From Earliella scabrosa (Eukaryota; Basidiomycota; Agaricomycetes; Polyporales; Polyporaceae): a stretch of DNA of 64,000 nt. The translations under genes and the position numbers were made by a program. The DNA lies in NCBI GenBank assembly GCA_022605405.1, contig JABYQQ010000018.1, positions 62,001-126,000 of the forward strand, in the 5' to 3' direction. The first letter of the stretch is position 1; each line of letters begins with the position of its first letter. Shown here in pieces: positions 46,631-58,339 of the stretch. Under the pieces are notes generated by a model that saw nothing but the letters and a program-made list of their open reading frames with translations, had not been told where the DNA came from and did not search any database.

Positions 46631-49600
46631 ATGCTAGCTTCTGTATTCAGCAACAAGCGCAGCAAAGCCACCAAAAGCAAGAAGTTCTCCATTATCCAAC
46701 GGCGACCCCAGTCTCCGCCCTCACCAGCCTCCTTCGTATCCCCGGAGATTGTAGAGATCAATGAGAAGGGCCCGTTTGGTGCGACGTTCCCGGAGGATCG
46801 CGGCCCTTCCACCAGCATAGACCGCCCCATCCCCGTCACCTCTCCTCAGCTCGAGCTCAAGTTCGATGACGAGAGCGACACCGAATGGCTACCCCCGAAC
46901 ATCATCCCTCCCCCGGAGAACCGCACCCCGCCCAAGCGCAACGTCTCCCTCCCTAATGGCGGGCGCGAAATCCCAGGCGTCGCGTCGTCCTCAAATGCCA
47001 AGGCGCGTCCCAGTCACGATGACACAATCCCGGAAGAGCCTGCGTTCCGCGAGGTATGACCAACCGGACTATCGTACACACGTCCGGTATGCTCACTGCG
47101 CTGACAGCCCAATCGCTTATTTGTCGATACTACCGGGCACTATCGTCGCCCTAGTCTGGAGGATAACCACGAATCCGTGAGTATATGCGCCCTCTAGTCG
47201 TGAGACCGACCTGAATTCGCGCACCAGGGCGCATATTCGTCTGCGAGAAAGCCCACTCCTTCTCCGATCAAGATACCTAATAATGTCACGGGCACGAAGA
47301 TCAAGGTGCAACGCTCTTCACCAGAGAACTCGGGTGGTGTCCCTCCTCCGCTGCCAACAAAGGGCAGCCGACCGTCAAGCCCCTCTTCTGCCCTGACCGA
47401 CGACATACCCTCAGCCATCTCGGGTACGAGTTTAGCGCATGTCTTCCGTGCCGACTCCTTCATCCTCTCGAACGAGGCCCGCGCGTCAAAGTACAAGTCC
47501 GGAGGGATGACCCGCCAAGACTCGGCCACGCTGCCGCGTGGTGAGCACCCCCTGAACAACACATACATACGCGATCGGCGAGCGAGTACTGGGTCGCCAA
47601 GTAGCGCGCGATCATCCTCCGTCCCACCCGTCCCACGGATTCCACGCGGGGAGCTTGGGGACAACAAACGCAATTCTGTAACGTTGGTGCTCGAGAGTGG
47701 GGATAACAATCAGCTGGTGGCTCCTCCACAGCTGAGGCGTCCAAAGAGCACAGGGAGACTGCGGAGGGAGCAGACGATGAGTATGCCGCCCATCTCTCCC
47801 ATCTCGGAAGCGTCGTCACCAGCGCCGTCCCTGCCAAACACTCCTGTGATCATCGGTCTGGGACAGTCAAACGCGTCCAACGCATCTTCGCGTTCGCTCG
47901 CAAACTCTGTCGCACCGCCGCGCGGCGTGGCTCTCGAGGGCAATGCGAGCTCATCATCATTGGGCACTGGCGAAGGATCTGGACAGTACCACACCCGCGC
48001 CGCGACTGAACCAGCTAGCCGACCTTCCACTGACGGATCCACCACTCGACCTTCCACTGGAGGTTCGTCTCGGAAGGGCGCTCTCCCATCCAATGCCGCG
48101 ATGCCTGGCACGATGCGCTCTTCTGGTGCGTATGCGCTCTCAAACGGCCGTCTGGCCGTGACCCGCACGATCTCCGAATCTGGCGTACAGCGCCCTGGCA
48201 TTTCGCAGTCTTCCCGCCCAATCCTTCTCCCCATTGGTGAGCGCCCCGCGTCGGTCTCCGTCCCTGCTTCACCTCAGCCCTCTTTCGTTTCGAATGGCGC
48301 CAATCCCAATCCCACCCCTACGTCGGCGAGGTTTGGCGGGTCGTCGGAAACCCCCGTCGACTCCCCCGATCTCCTTGACAACTTCCCAGTCCAGATTGCC
48401 CGCGAACGCCCAGCGGGACCTCCTCCGCCGCTTCCCCTTGGGCGCCGATCCGAGGACAGCGGCGCAATTTCCACGCCGATGCACAGTTCGAGCGGGGAGT
48501 CTGTCCCTTCGACCGCTCTCACGGACCGGCAGACATTCCCGGAGACTCCGAACGCGTTCTCACCATTGTGGTCTGCGAGCTTCACGTCGCCGGGGAATGG
48601 TTCGCGCACCTCGCTCGACCGGACAAACAGTCGAGGCACCTCCCGCATCCCCAATGTCATGGAATACATGCGCATGGGGAGCCGCAGCACGTCCTCCTCT
48701 CGCATGTCGGGAAGTGTATACTCAAAACCGAGCGCTAGGTCATCTCGCGTCCCTCCTACTCCGCCTTTGACTGGCGAGAGCAGCAGCTCACAGCCGGACA
48801 GCCCCCAGACGTCCAATCTTGATCCACCAATGTCTCCCCCTCCCCCCGCGGCGAAGCGGCTAACAGCCATCGAGGAGCAGGTTGCGTCGAGAGCTGTGTC
48901 GACGTACTCCACTCTGCCGGAGCCACCCACCAGTGGGACGATGTTTGGCGCCTTCTCGCCACAGCAGGCACAAACTATACTTGTCCCTGCGCGACCGCGC
49001 GACCGCTCTGGCTCTGTGAACACCACCACTCAGTCGCATTCGCGGAACGGGAGCTTGCAGAGCCAAGGGCAAGGTCAACAGAACCAGACACAAGTGCAGA
49101 ACGCCAACGCGGCAAGCCAGTCGTCCAATCTGACTCCCGCTGCGCAAGCGAAGGCTGCCGAGGCATCGTCACATCGACGCATGCGCTCTGTCACGAACCC
49201 CGACGAGCCCCTCGGGTCGCCACCGCCGTCGTACTTCCCGACGCTCGACCCGCCTCCCCCCACGCCACCTTCGGTTCAGAATGGCACGGCGGACTCGACC
49301 GAGCCTTCCCGTCGATCCAGCTTCTCTCAAAGTAGCTCGCACTTGCAGGCGTCTTCGTCATCGACGATGCAGAGCTCGATACCGCAGAAGCGTTCCCTCT
49401 CGCCGTTCCCGACTCCTCCCAACTCCTCTGCACCATCGTCACCGTTGGCTCTGCCTGCGCGCTCGAGACAGGATGCGCACGCTTCCTCGATCAGCGTGGA
49501 CAACCCGCCACCGCCTTACATGGAGGAGCTTCGGAGTGCAACACCACCTGTGCCTCCGCTGCCTGCCGCCACCCCACCCCCTCCCCCGATATTGGCGCCC

Positions 49601-51111
49601 GCACCTCCTGCGCGGACTGCCACGCCTGATCTTCATCCACCGCCGAACACGCCGTCCCGGCTGACGCATGGGACCCCAGAGTCGACGCCGAACAAGCGCT
49701 TCACTCGCTCGCGTCCGGCACCCCCACAAGGTCCCCGAAAGCCGAGCTACTCGTCTGCCGCCGCCGCGCGCATGCGCGCAGGCTCCGTGTCGTCCGTCAA
49801 CAGCCACGCCGGCTCGAGCACGGGTCGCCCGCGGATGACGTCCATCATGTCGCACGCGGCGCCCAAGTTCCAGCCGAGCCGGGTCGACTACCGGGGGCTG
49901 ACGATGGAGGCCGCGCAGTGGACGCTCACGTCGCAGCAGCTGCAGCACATCGTGTCGACCGCGATCCGACAGTCGGCGGACGCGTCGGCGATCCGCCTGC
50001 TCCCGCTCGAGACGCTCGACCGCGGCCTGCCGGACGAGATCGACAGGCTGGAGGCGCACTGCGCGGAGCTGAAGACGCGGTACAAGCTGCTCGTGCGGAA
50101 GCGGAACACGCTGCTCGCGCACGTCAGCCGGCTCACCGAGTCCGGGGAGCTGGTCGAGCAGGGCGCGGCGGTGGGGCGGATGCTGGAGGAGCTGAGCGAC
50201 GTGTCGGAGAGCCTGGACCACACGGCGGAGGAGCTGTACGTGGTGACGGACCAGCTCGCGCAGCTGGACCACCTGCGGGACGTGCACCAGCGGAGCGCGC
50301 TCGCGATGGCGCTGCGGAAGCTGAACTCGAGCTTCTTGAAACAGGTCGGGGAGGTGCAGCGCCTGCGGGAGCAGGTCGCGATGCTCGAGGCGGAGCGCGA
50401 CGAGGCGTGGCGCGAGGCGCAGGAGGTCGCGCAGGAGTTTGACGATTTCACGGACCGCATCATGTCGGACGCGAGCCCGATGCCGTCGGGCTCGGGCTCG
50501 GGGTCCGGCAAGCATGGGGACAAGGACAGGGCGGAGAAGGAGAGGGACAAGGACAAGGACAGCATCACGCCGAGCCGGCGGTCGAGCCGCGTCATGTTGG
50601 CGCGGAAGAGCAGCCAGCGGGCGTCGAAGGCGGGGTTGCGCTCGATGTACAGGCGCAGCCACCGGTCGTCGACGAGCAGCAACCATCGGTACAGCGGTGC
50701 GGCCTCGCCAGGCGTGTGGTCGGGCCCGCCGGGTGGAGAGGAGATCCCGCCTGTGCCCCCGATACCTATGCGCCGCGATATCTTCTTCCCGTCTGGGGAC
50801 CTGCCTACGCGGAGTTCGATGGGTATGTGTTTCGTCCGCGTGAGTGCAAGTGCGGTGCTGACGTTCGGGTTGTCTTTCGTTTTCTTTGTGCAGACTCGCC
50901 GTCGTCGGAGATTCGCGCGATGGTCCAGGCGCAGAAGGAGCTATGTGAGATGCTGGGCATCTCTTTGGACGAGCTCAAGAACAACCACGGGCCGTCGCGG
51001 CGGCAGTCCATGTCCGCCATTCTGGGCCCGAAGAGTCCTGCGTCGAACGCGCCCACGCGGCGCAACTCGGACATCGTCACGCCAAACCACCAGAAGTCCT
51101 TCAAGGTGTAG
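46631..51111 (+). CDS. Uds1-domain protein (up-regulated during septation), large coiled-coil
   Basis: Exons 46631-47053, 47228-50822 and 50894-51111 join in frame to about 1411 residues. The first thousand residues are disordered and rich in Ser, Pro and Thr, with many PPPLP and PPVPP motifs that could bind SH3 domains. At about residue 1029 the sequence becomes structured: YRGLTMEAAQWTLTSQQLQ, then IVSTAIRQSADASAIRLLPL, LDRGLPDEIDRLEAHCAEL and KTRYKLLVRKRNTLLAHVSR. This matches the Uds1 domain as I remember it. Coiled coil continues to about residue 1180 (LREQVAMLEAERDEAWREAQ). A basic linker and a short C-terminal helix (SEIRAMVQAQKELCEMLGIS) finish the protein. Uds1 proteins are linked to septation and cell wall growth in yeasts; the role here is inferred. 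A 415-codon antisense frame over 49439-50686 is a shadow. Confidence 0.82.
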
Positions 51112-52341
51112 AGGCGTGCATGCTGAGGTCGGTCGCGGGGCGCATACCTGCTGTTTTCTCGTTGGGCCTAGGTCGTCTTTGGACGTGCGGCCCACTAGCC
51201 GCACCTAATCGCACGCTAGACATTCATGACTTAACGCATATTTATTGCCAGAGGCATTCATTCACTTCGTCTAATCCGTATCCTACAGCCGACCTTTGTG
51301 CTTCGTACCTACATAGTCTGTTCAATAGCGCCCCACCTCCCACGCTCGTTTCATACCGTGTTTTCTTCCTCCATCTGTCATCCCTCTACCTCTCCACCCC
51401 TACCTCTCCCCCGCTGTCCACTTGCACCTCCACTCCGCTGTCCCCATAGGTTTATATCCCATCTATCCTCCCGTCATCCCCCCATCCCCCATCGCCGTAT
51501 ATCACGCACGCATATTTCCCCTCACGCTGCATGTCGCATATATTTACCGCATCCCGACCATCGCTGTTCATGATAGGCACATATATCCCTCGCCGTTCCC
51601 CCCTTGTATTGCTCTGCTAGGTCTGTCTGTCTCTGTGCAGGGTCTGATCTGCTAATGGTATTTGTTAGCTAGCAAACAGAGCGCACGCGCGTACGCAGCT
51701 TGTGATCGCAGCGAACAGTGCCTTTCATACGGCTGTGCTTACCTTGCTGACTTTCAAGTTTCGTCCACCCTCTCATAGTGTGGAGTTTGATGCTCAAGAT
51801 GACGTTGTACGACTGGAACGATGCATCTGAACGACCCTGAGGGATCGCCGTCTTACGTCGTAGGTAGGCTCGGATCACACTGAACCCATGGCCTATTTGT
51901 CTTCCAGGCCCCGAGGTTCTTGGAAGCGCTCACCGGTTCACCGTGCTGTGTATCATATATCAATATATCGTAGGCCACGGACGGCGAACGTGTGAGTAGA
52001 CTCCGTTCATTTGAATGTGATTGTGCGTTTGACTTGAATCCAGCAGGAACGATATTGGTACTCTCCAAAGTATTTGCTAGACTCGAAGCACTGCACCCTA
52101 TCCCGATGCTTGGTCGAATTTCCATGGCGCAGCTAAGCGACAGTATCGCCTCCTAGTGCCCTCTGCCGGCTACTCAACTTCCCGACGCCCCGATGTGCGA
52201 AACAGCCATCGTAGGACCTGCATAAAAGACTGGTTGCACTGGCACCCATGGCACGAATACCCGCAGACTATTCGTTTCACCACCTTCATCTAACACCATC
52301 ACCGCGTATCCTTTTCTCAGCACCTCATACATATCCGCTTC
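51112..52341. other. Intergenic: Uds1 3' flank and promoter of the DUF6593-like array
   Basis: 51290-51610 is CT-rich on the coding strand, as after other long genes here. Beyond it no gene is evident. CATAAAAG near 52220, about 120 bp before the first array gene, is a TATA candidate. Confidence 0.45.
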
Positions 52342-53080
52342 ATGGCCTCCGACTCGCAGGACCAATTGCAGTCTCCGGTCTTACTGAAGATCAACTTCAT
52401 GAAGGACAATCCCCTCGACTCGGACGTCGTCAACGAGACCACCGGCGAGCTTCTCTTTCGAATCTCCACCTTATCCAAGCTGCTTTCTCAGAAGAGCAAG
52501 ACGACCATGTACGACGCCCACGAGCAAGTTGTGGCGGAGTACGAGTGCGGCTGGGTCCATTCCAAGGTCACGTTCCGGGGGAAAACCAAGGATGTAGCGG
52601 AATGGCTGCCGAAGGTCGGCTTTTGGACGAGGTCGGTCGTAAAGTCACTTCTGTCAGAGGCTTGGGTCGCTCATGCTCGCGAACGCCGTCATTCAGGTCC
52701 CGGACGTGGACTGCGCCACACGGCAAGGAATACGTGTGGAAAAATCGAAGGAGTACTGTGGGATTCAAGGTGCTCTTTAAACCTCGTACACCGCTTCATC
52801 ATGTCACTGACCTGGTCATCTACGCCACAATCCCCAATAGCTCATCGACCCGACGACAAAGATCGACGTTGCGAAAACGCACACCGCGACCGCCGGAATT
52901 TTCCATGAGAAGCGAAACATGGGCATCGACATCCTGAGTCCGGAGCTTGTTCCGTTCCTCGATGGGGTCGTGTTGTCCTTCGTGGTCTGTGAGAAGGAGC
53001 GGCGGGACTCACAGCGCGTTGCGAGCACAACTGCAGCGACGGCAGGGGTAACGGCAGCTACTACCGCCGCCGTGGTTTGA
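52342..53080 (+). CDS. DUF6593-like small protein, array copy C
   Basis: First gene of the array. Exons 52342-52631, 52697-52769 and 52841-53080 join in frame to 200 residues, with intron phases 2 and 0. An N-terminal extension (MASDSQDQLQSPVLLK) precedes INFMKDNPLDSDVVNETTGE. Later blocks are VVAEYECGWVHSKVTFRGK, WLPKVGFWTR, exon 2 SRTWTAPHGKEYVWKNRRS, and exon 3 LIDPTTKIDVAKTHTATAG with MGIDILSPELVPFLDGVVLS. The tail is Thr/Ala-rich (TTAATAGVTAATTAAVV). It is closest to copy D. No signal peptide or membrane segment; a cytosolic or nuclear beta-rich protein is inferred. The region's predicted fold may resemble LURP-one/tubby proteins, which is only a suggestion. Confidence 0.82.
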
Positions 53081-53880
53081 AGACGGTTGTCTGTCAGCGC
53101 TATGCCCGAATGTGACTTCTGTATTTCCTCGACTCACCTAGCCGGCCGTATGTCATGACCCATCCGAGTCTACAAGGAAGTACCTACCCATGACGAGGTT
53201 CGTCGTAAAGTTGAGCGTCTGTTTCGTTACGAAACTGACAATGTTTGTTAGCCTCCCAATATGCTGCGGTGAAGCCGTCTCAGTCTGTATCGCCACAGTG
53301 CCTTTGATGCGTTCAACCGGTAAACAAAGTGGCATTAGGTGCAACTCACAACTACTGACTAGTGTGGCAGTCCTAGCACTAGCCGCCACCTCGGAAGTAA
53401 GCAGGGAGTATATCATATCCCAATTGGCCTGTGCCGTTACTCGCCTTCAGTTACGACTAGAGGTGGCAGAGCAGCACATGATCGTATCGATGCTAGTGCC
53501 CTGGGCCCCTGGCATATGTCTCGCCAGTGCCGAGACTGCACTGCAAACTCGCAGCGTTCAATGCCCCCAACAATCGAGACTCATCGATGGTCGCGGGGGT
53601 GTTGATTGCTTTGAGTATCGTGACAGCGCGCGCTTGTGCACTGCGCAACGTGCGCAACGTCGAAGACTTGCCCAGATGTTCAATTGGCCCGCTGACCTCG
53701 GACCGCGCCCTGCTGCGCATGCATGATGCAGTGCAGATCGGGTACTATAAAGCCCATAGTAAGCGGGATGGGTATGATGACGACACTGTCTGCAACCCTT
53801 CCTACTCAGTCCTAGTCCTATACCTTCAAGTGTAACTTCCACTCTCCCACATCTATCGGTATCCTACCACATCTCTCAGA
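53081..53880. other. Spacer between copies C and D
   Basis: Holds TACTATAAAG at about 53742, roughly 137 bp before copy D. A 178-codon frame (53190-53726) has no family resemblance or splice support and is not called. Confidence 0.45.
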
Positions 53881-54694
53881 ATGTCATCCGACTGGGACTC
53901 CGCATCTATCGGGAAGTCATCCGACTGGGACGCCGAATCGCAGGTTGACCTCATCCCCTCAAAATCGGCCGTGAAGAAGATCACCTTCATGAAAGATAGT
54001 CCCTTGAGCTCGGATGTCGTCGACGACGCAACCGGGGAAGTCGTCTTCAGAATTTCCACATCCAAGACCCCTGCGCGGAAACAGAAGACGACCATCTGCG
54101 ACGCACAAGGACGGGTAGTTGGGGAGTACGAGTTCAATGGGTGGACGCATGCCGTCATCACCTACCGCGGAGAGAGCAAGGACGTCAAGGAGTGGCTACC
54201 GAAGGGTAACACTTGGAAGAAGTCAGTCAATGACATGCGACTGCCACTTCGAGTGCAGAGTGTCACTTAGCATTTACCCGTCTGAACAGTTCCGTGGCTA
54301 GGACGTTGACGACGCCGAATGGGAAGGAGTACCAGTGGAGGGACCGAAAGGGCACCACGGGGCTCAAGGTGCGGTGCTCCCTCCTTCTACCTGCGCTATT
54401 TCATCACACTGACATTCGTGTGCTATATTGTCAACTCAGCTCGTCGTCCCTACGACGAACGCCCGCGCTGCGGAGTCGCACCCCGCGACCCTCGGGCTCT
54501 TCAAAAGTGAGAAGCGGAGAATGGGGATCGACATATTCGACCCGGAACTACTGCCGTACCTCGACGCGCTCGTGCTGTCGTGGGTGGTTTGCGAGAAGGA
54601 ATATCGGGAGATCACTGGGATCGCTGTTAGTGCAGGTTCGGCAGCATCTGCGGCAGCTGTAGCAGCCGCTGCATCCGCCGCCGGTGGCTTTTGA
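53881..54694 (+). CDS. DUF6593-like small protein, array copy D
   Basis: Exons 53881-54221, 54290-54368 and 54440-54694 join in frame to 224 residues, the longest in the array. The N-terminal extension contains a doubled unit (SSDWDSASIGK then SSDWDAES). The core begins ITFMKDSPLSSDVVDDATGE and continues VVGEYEFNGWTHAVITYRGE and VKEWLPKGNTW. Exon 2 is ARTLTTPNGKEYQWRDRKG. Exon 3 opens LVVPTTNARAAESHPATLG and has MGIDIFDPELLPYLDALVLS followed by a long alanine run (SAASAAAVAAAASAAGGF). It shares the FMKD..L.SDVV block with copy C, pointing to a recent duplication. TATAAAG lies about 137 bp upstream. Confidence 0.82.
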
Positions 54695-55062
54695 TACCCA
54701 CTCCTTCCGGTCCCTAGCTACTTACCTTTTGTAACAATAATCTTACTGGGCAGCTCCAACGACACCAGTTTCTGGAGCTTGCTTCTGAGTCGAAGCCTGA
54801 TGGCACTGGATGCTGATCAGTGTAAACCATACCAAGTCAGTCAGGTTGAGTGGCAGCCTACAGCCTGCGCCCTGATGCTCTCAGGTTTGGGCCAATAGGT
54901 ATCGGAGCGTGAGACCGCCCAGGTACCAGGGAACTGTTCGAGGCATTTTGTGGCTAGTATGGCCTCACGCGCTCTCCTACACTTCGGATGGGTTTATGCA
55001 CGGTGTGCACTTCCCAATACTTGCCCGCACAGCGATGGTTTACGGGGCCTCCAACATGTGAG
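54695..55062. other. Spacer between copy D and pseudogene E
   Basis: No gene seen. The N-terminal exon that should precede pseudogene E is absent here, so the decay includes loss of its 5' half. Confidence 0.5.
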
Positions 55063-55430
55063 GAGCCCGGGACGTTACAAGATCACGTACCGGGGTGAGA
55101 CGGAGCCTGTGGCCGAATGGCTCCCGAAGTCTAGCAGCTGCTCGATGAGGTCAGCGAGAGCTGTCTTGACTCAACTTGGAGCTCGGCTCACCTTGAATAC
55201 GGTTCGAACCTCCGGTCGCGCAGCTCCCGAACGTTTACCGGACCAGGAGAAGGAGTGCATGTGGAAAGTACGGTTGGACGACTCGGGGTTTGAGGTCAGT
55301 CCAACTAAGCAAATGTCAGTGCTATTGAATTGCCGCTATGAGGGCTCACCGTGGTTACATTCTGGGAACTTTACTGTAGCTGGTCAACCCCACGACCCAG
55401 ATGCACGCGGCGGAGACACGTGCAGAGTGA
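55063..55430 (+). pseudogene. Decayed DUF6593-like gene, copy E
   Basis: Three pieces in the family order and spacing are recognisable. The exon 1 tail (55063-55150) reads YKITYRGETEPVAEWLPK. Exon 2 (about 55223-55292) reads SRTFTGP in one frame and EKECMWKVRLDDSGFE in another, so an indel breaks it. The start of exon 3 (55380-55430) reads LVNPTTQMHAAETRAE and then stops. The N-terminal half (the F..DNPLNS.VVD block) and the C-terminal hydrophobic block are missing. Splice signals around the pieces still look normal. A downstream stretch to about 55522 (FGIAEKRVERRRRE) may be reached through a new intron, but would not restore the domain. Confidence 0.8.
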
Positions 55431-56374
55431 GTGCCCTCATGTGGGCAAAGAAACTGGATTTTTCTTTTCGTTTGCAGTTCGGCATCGCAGAGAAGAGGGT
55501 GGAAAGAAGGCGCAGAGAATAAAGACATCATCGACGTTATATCAAGTGTAGCCAGTGCGAGCTGCATCGTGAATGTCCGACGGGGCCATTCACAACGAGG
55601 TCAGCCGTGTCTCTGGTCCTCGTCGTTCGCGATGTTAGAGATTGCACGTTGAGAGAGTCGGATGGCTCCTTGTTCTTGGTGCGCCCGTCCTCGAGTGCTT
55701 TGCGTAGCGCACGACCGAGTGAGAGTGCTGCAGACCCGACCGTGGGGCATCCATAGAGGTTCAAGTGGAAGGCTAAAAACAACGAGGCGCTCAGAAACCA
55801 CCTCTTCAAGCGGAGATCAAAGTTGACTTCCAAATGCTACGCTGGCGGTATACGGCTCGATAACTCCGCAACAAACTTCTTTGCTCCGGTAGCAAGCGCC
55901 GAAGTCTCTCCCTTCCTCATCCTATCCCCTCATCCACAGAACTCTTGACGTCGACAGATCGACTAGTTCAAACACCTGGGCCGACCTGATTCGGTACTAC
56001 AAGCCATGGAAACGAGCGTGCAAGGATACAGCCTACCGGTCCCCAGTACATGACCAATCCGCCAAGTACTGGCTGCCCAGTCAGTGTCTCTCAAGATCTC
56101 ACCCCCATTGATGCGACCTCCGAATACGCTCGGAGCTGTACAACAGCGGTTGCACCAAACTTTGCAATTATGTACACACAAGACGACGCCCGCAGCTCCT
56201 CGACGTGAGTTTCTCCACTCGTTCGCCGCAGGTTCGCCGTACCCGCGCGGCGCGGGCACTGGGCGGCGTTGTTGGATACTTATACATGCTCAAGGCCTCA
56301 AGCTCAAATCACCTACACTTGATCCGCACGCGCACCTTTGCATCATCATTCGCTGCCGTCCTTTGCTCGCAAAC
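55431..56374. other. Spacer between pseudogene E and copy F
   Basis: About 0.9 kb with no supportable gene. TACTTATAC at 56277-56285 is a TATA-like element about 95 bp before copy F. Confidence 0.45.
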
Positions 56375-57089
56375 ATGAACGTCATCTTTCCACAACAACC
56401 CGCCACCGAATCGGATGTCTTCGACGAGGCCACCGGGCGGCTGCTCTTCAGCTTCACGACCCCGGAGCTCGAGAAGGGAGACAAGCGGCGCACGACCACC
56501 ATGCGCGACGCGTATAAACGGGTCATTGCGGAGTACGAGAACAAACGCGAGGGAGGATGGGGGCACGCGACGCTCACGTACCGAGGGGTGACCAAGCGCA
56601 GCAAGGAGTGGTACCCGAAGAGCGGATTTTGGGTCGAGTGAGTGTCAACTTTGGTCGATGCATTCACCCGGAGCGGTTCCGAATCTGCATCCATCGCAGA
56701 ACTCGCACGTTTACGGCGCCCAACGGGAAGGAGTATGTGTGGAAGGCGAAGATGAACAGTATCGACTTCAAGGTGCGCGCCGCCCCAATCGTGCCTCGAT
56801 GTCTCTCGACTCCGATCACGGCTCACGTCATATCTCTGTGGTGCAGCTCACCAACACAGCTACGAAAGCCATCGCAGCAGAGTCGCACCGCGCGACGTAC
56901 GGCATCCTCACGGCGAAGAGGGACCTGCGCCTCGAGGTGACGGACCCAGAGCTCGTCCCGTTCCTCGACGCCGTAGTGCTCTCGTTCGTGATATGTCAGA
57001 AGGAGGAGTACTACGACACCGTGGAGCGCAGCGACACTATCGCTACTGTCGCGGATGCGGGCGCAACCGTAGCCGTAGCCGTGACTTGA
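56375..57089 (+). CDS. DUF6593-like small protein, array copy F
   Basis: Exons 56375-56637, 56700-56772 and 56847-57089 join in frame to 192 residues, phases 2 and 0. The start MNVIFPQQPATESDVFDEAT shows a changed first block (QQPATE where most copies have DNPLNS). It continues VIAEYENKREGGWGHATLTY and EWYPKSGFWVE. Exon 2 gives TRTFTAPNGKEYVWKAKMN, the best-conserved module in the family. Exon 3 is LTNTATKAIAAESHRATYG, then LEVTDPELVPFLDAVVLSF. The tail is Thr/Ala/Val-rich. TACTTATAC upstream is shared with copy G. Confidence 0.82.
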
Positions 57090-57653
57090 ATGCACCAGCT
57101 CGTACTATGTCCGCTCGGCCAAAGCGAAGATCGCTCATCTTGTATTGTAACATCGGCTAGGCGAACTTCGGTGTTCGCTACTATTCACTGCACCCTCGAC
57201 TCCACGATCTCATGCTAACCTTGTTCCCGATCCCGGGACCCTCGCATTGAGGTCAGCACTTCAGCCTTATGAATCTCACCTGTATGCAGGTACAGTCAGC
57301 TACTCGCACGCTTATAGTCCTGGGCCACAGAGTCCCCTCTCGTCCATCAAGAGACTAGTGGAGTCCGGACACGAACGGTGTACTACGCCCATGGTTGCCG
57401 CTCTGGCGTGATTGGGATTGTCGGTGTCTGCATGCTTGACGGCGAGCGCTGTTCGTGAGAGAAGCTTGTGCGAACATGGACATGCCAGGGCAGGTACGGT
57501 ATGTAACCTCGAGTCATGTTGCCCGAGGCAGTGCAAAGCAGTGCACGCTCATCCAGCAGTCACGGTAGTACACGGCGACATAACGAGTACTTATACCACG
57601 GCCCACCGCGCACGAAGACATCACTAATTCCATGCCTCCGACCACCGTGCGCC
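57090..57653. other. Spacer between copies F and G
   Basis: No gene seen. TACTTATAC at 57588-57596 lies about 60 bp before the copy G start codon. Confidence 0.5.
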
Positions 57654-58308
57654 ATGAACGTCAGCTTTGTGAACGACGACCCCCTTAACTCGGACGTCGT
57701 CGACAGCGCGACCGGGCAGCTCCTCTATGACATCACCACGCCGTTCACGCTCGGGACGAGCAAGACGACCGTGCGCGATGCGCAGGGCCAGATTGTTGCG
57801 GTGTACAAGCATGGATGGGGCACGGACAAGATGACGTTCCTCGGGGAGACGAGGGACATTGACGAGTGGTTGCCGACGAGAGATTTCTTCTCCAGGTGGG
57901 TCGTTCGATCGTGATTGCTCTGCCTGGAATGAATTTGATCAACATCAACTCATTTGGTTGGGCTGCAGTGCTAGGACATTTGTTGGGCCGAACGGGAAGG
58001 AGTACGTGTGGAAGCAGCGGTCGATGTCTCGCTCGTTCAAGGTGCGATACGATCCTGATAGACTTGCGCACGCCCAAGGTATACTGACTCGTCTCTTGTG
58101 GCCTTGATCGCAGCTCGTTGACGCGGCGACCGGTGCCCACGTAGCGGAGACGCACAGCGCGACCCTTGGGATCCTCGAGCCGATGCGGTATATGCGTATC
58201 GACATGAGCTCTGAGGTCGCCCCCTTCCTTGATACGATCGTCCTGTCGTTCATCATCTGCGAGAAGAAACGCCGGGACCGACGGCGCCGTCGTAGAGCTG
58301 CTAACTAA
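57654..58308 (+). CDS. DUF6593-like small protein, array copy G
   Basis: Exons 57654-57895, 57969-58041 and 58114-58308 join in frame to 169 residues, the shortest intact member. It is the cleanest match to the family pattern: MNVSFVNDDPLNSDVVDSAT, TTVRDAQGQIVAVYKHGWG, TDKMTFLGETRDIDEWLP, exon 2 ARTFVGPNGKEYVWKQRSM, exon 3 LVDAATGAHVAETHSATLG and APFLDTIVLSFIICEKKRR. There is no Ala/Gly tail; the protein ends in a short basic run (RRDRRRRRRAAN). The lack of the tail suggests it is not part of the core fold. Directly downstream lies a decayed copy. Confidence 0.85.
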
Positions 58309-58339
58309 CACAGATGGGAGCGAGGGGAATAGCGAATCT

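Noticed and set aside
49439..50686. 415-codon minus-strand frame
   Set aside because: Lies opposite the well-supported Uds1 coding exon and reads as low-complexity Arg/Leu.
53190..53726. 178-codon plus frame between array copies C and D
   Set aside because: No resemblance to the family or other proteins; lies in the spacer that holds the copy D promoter.
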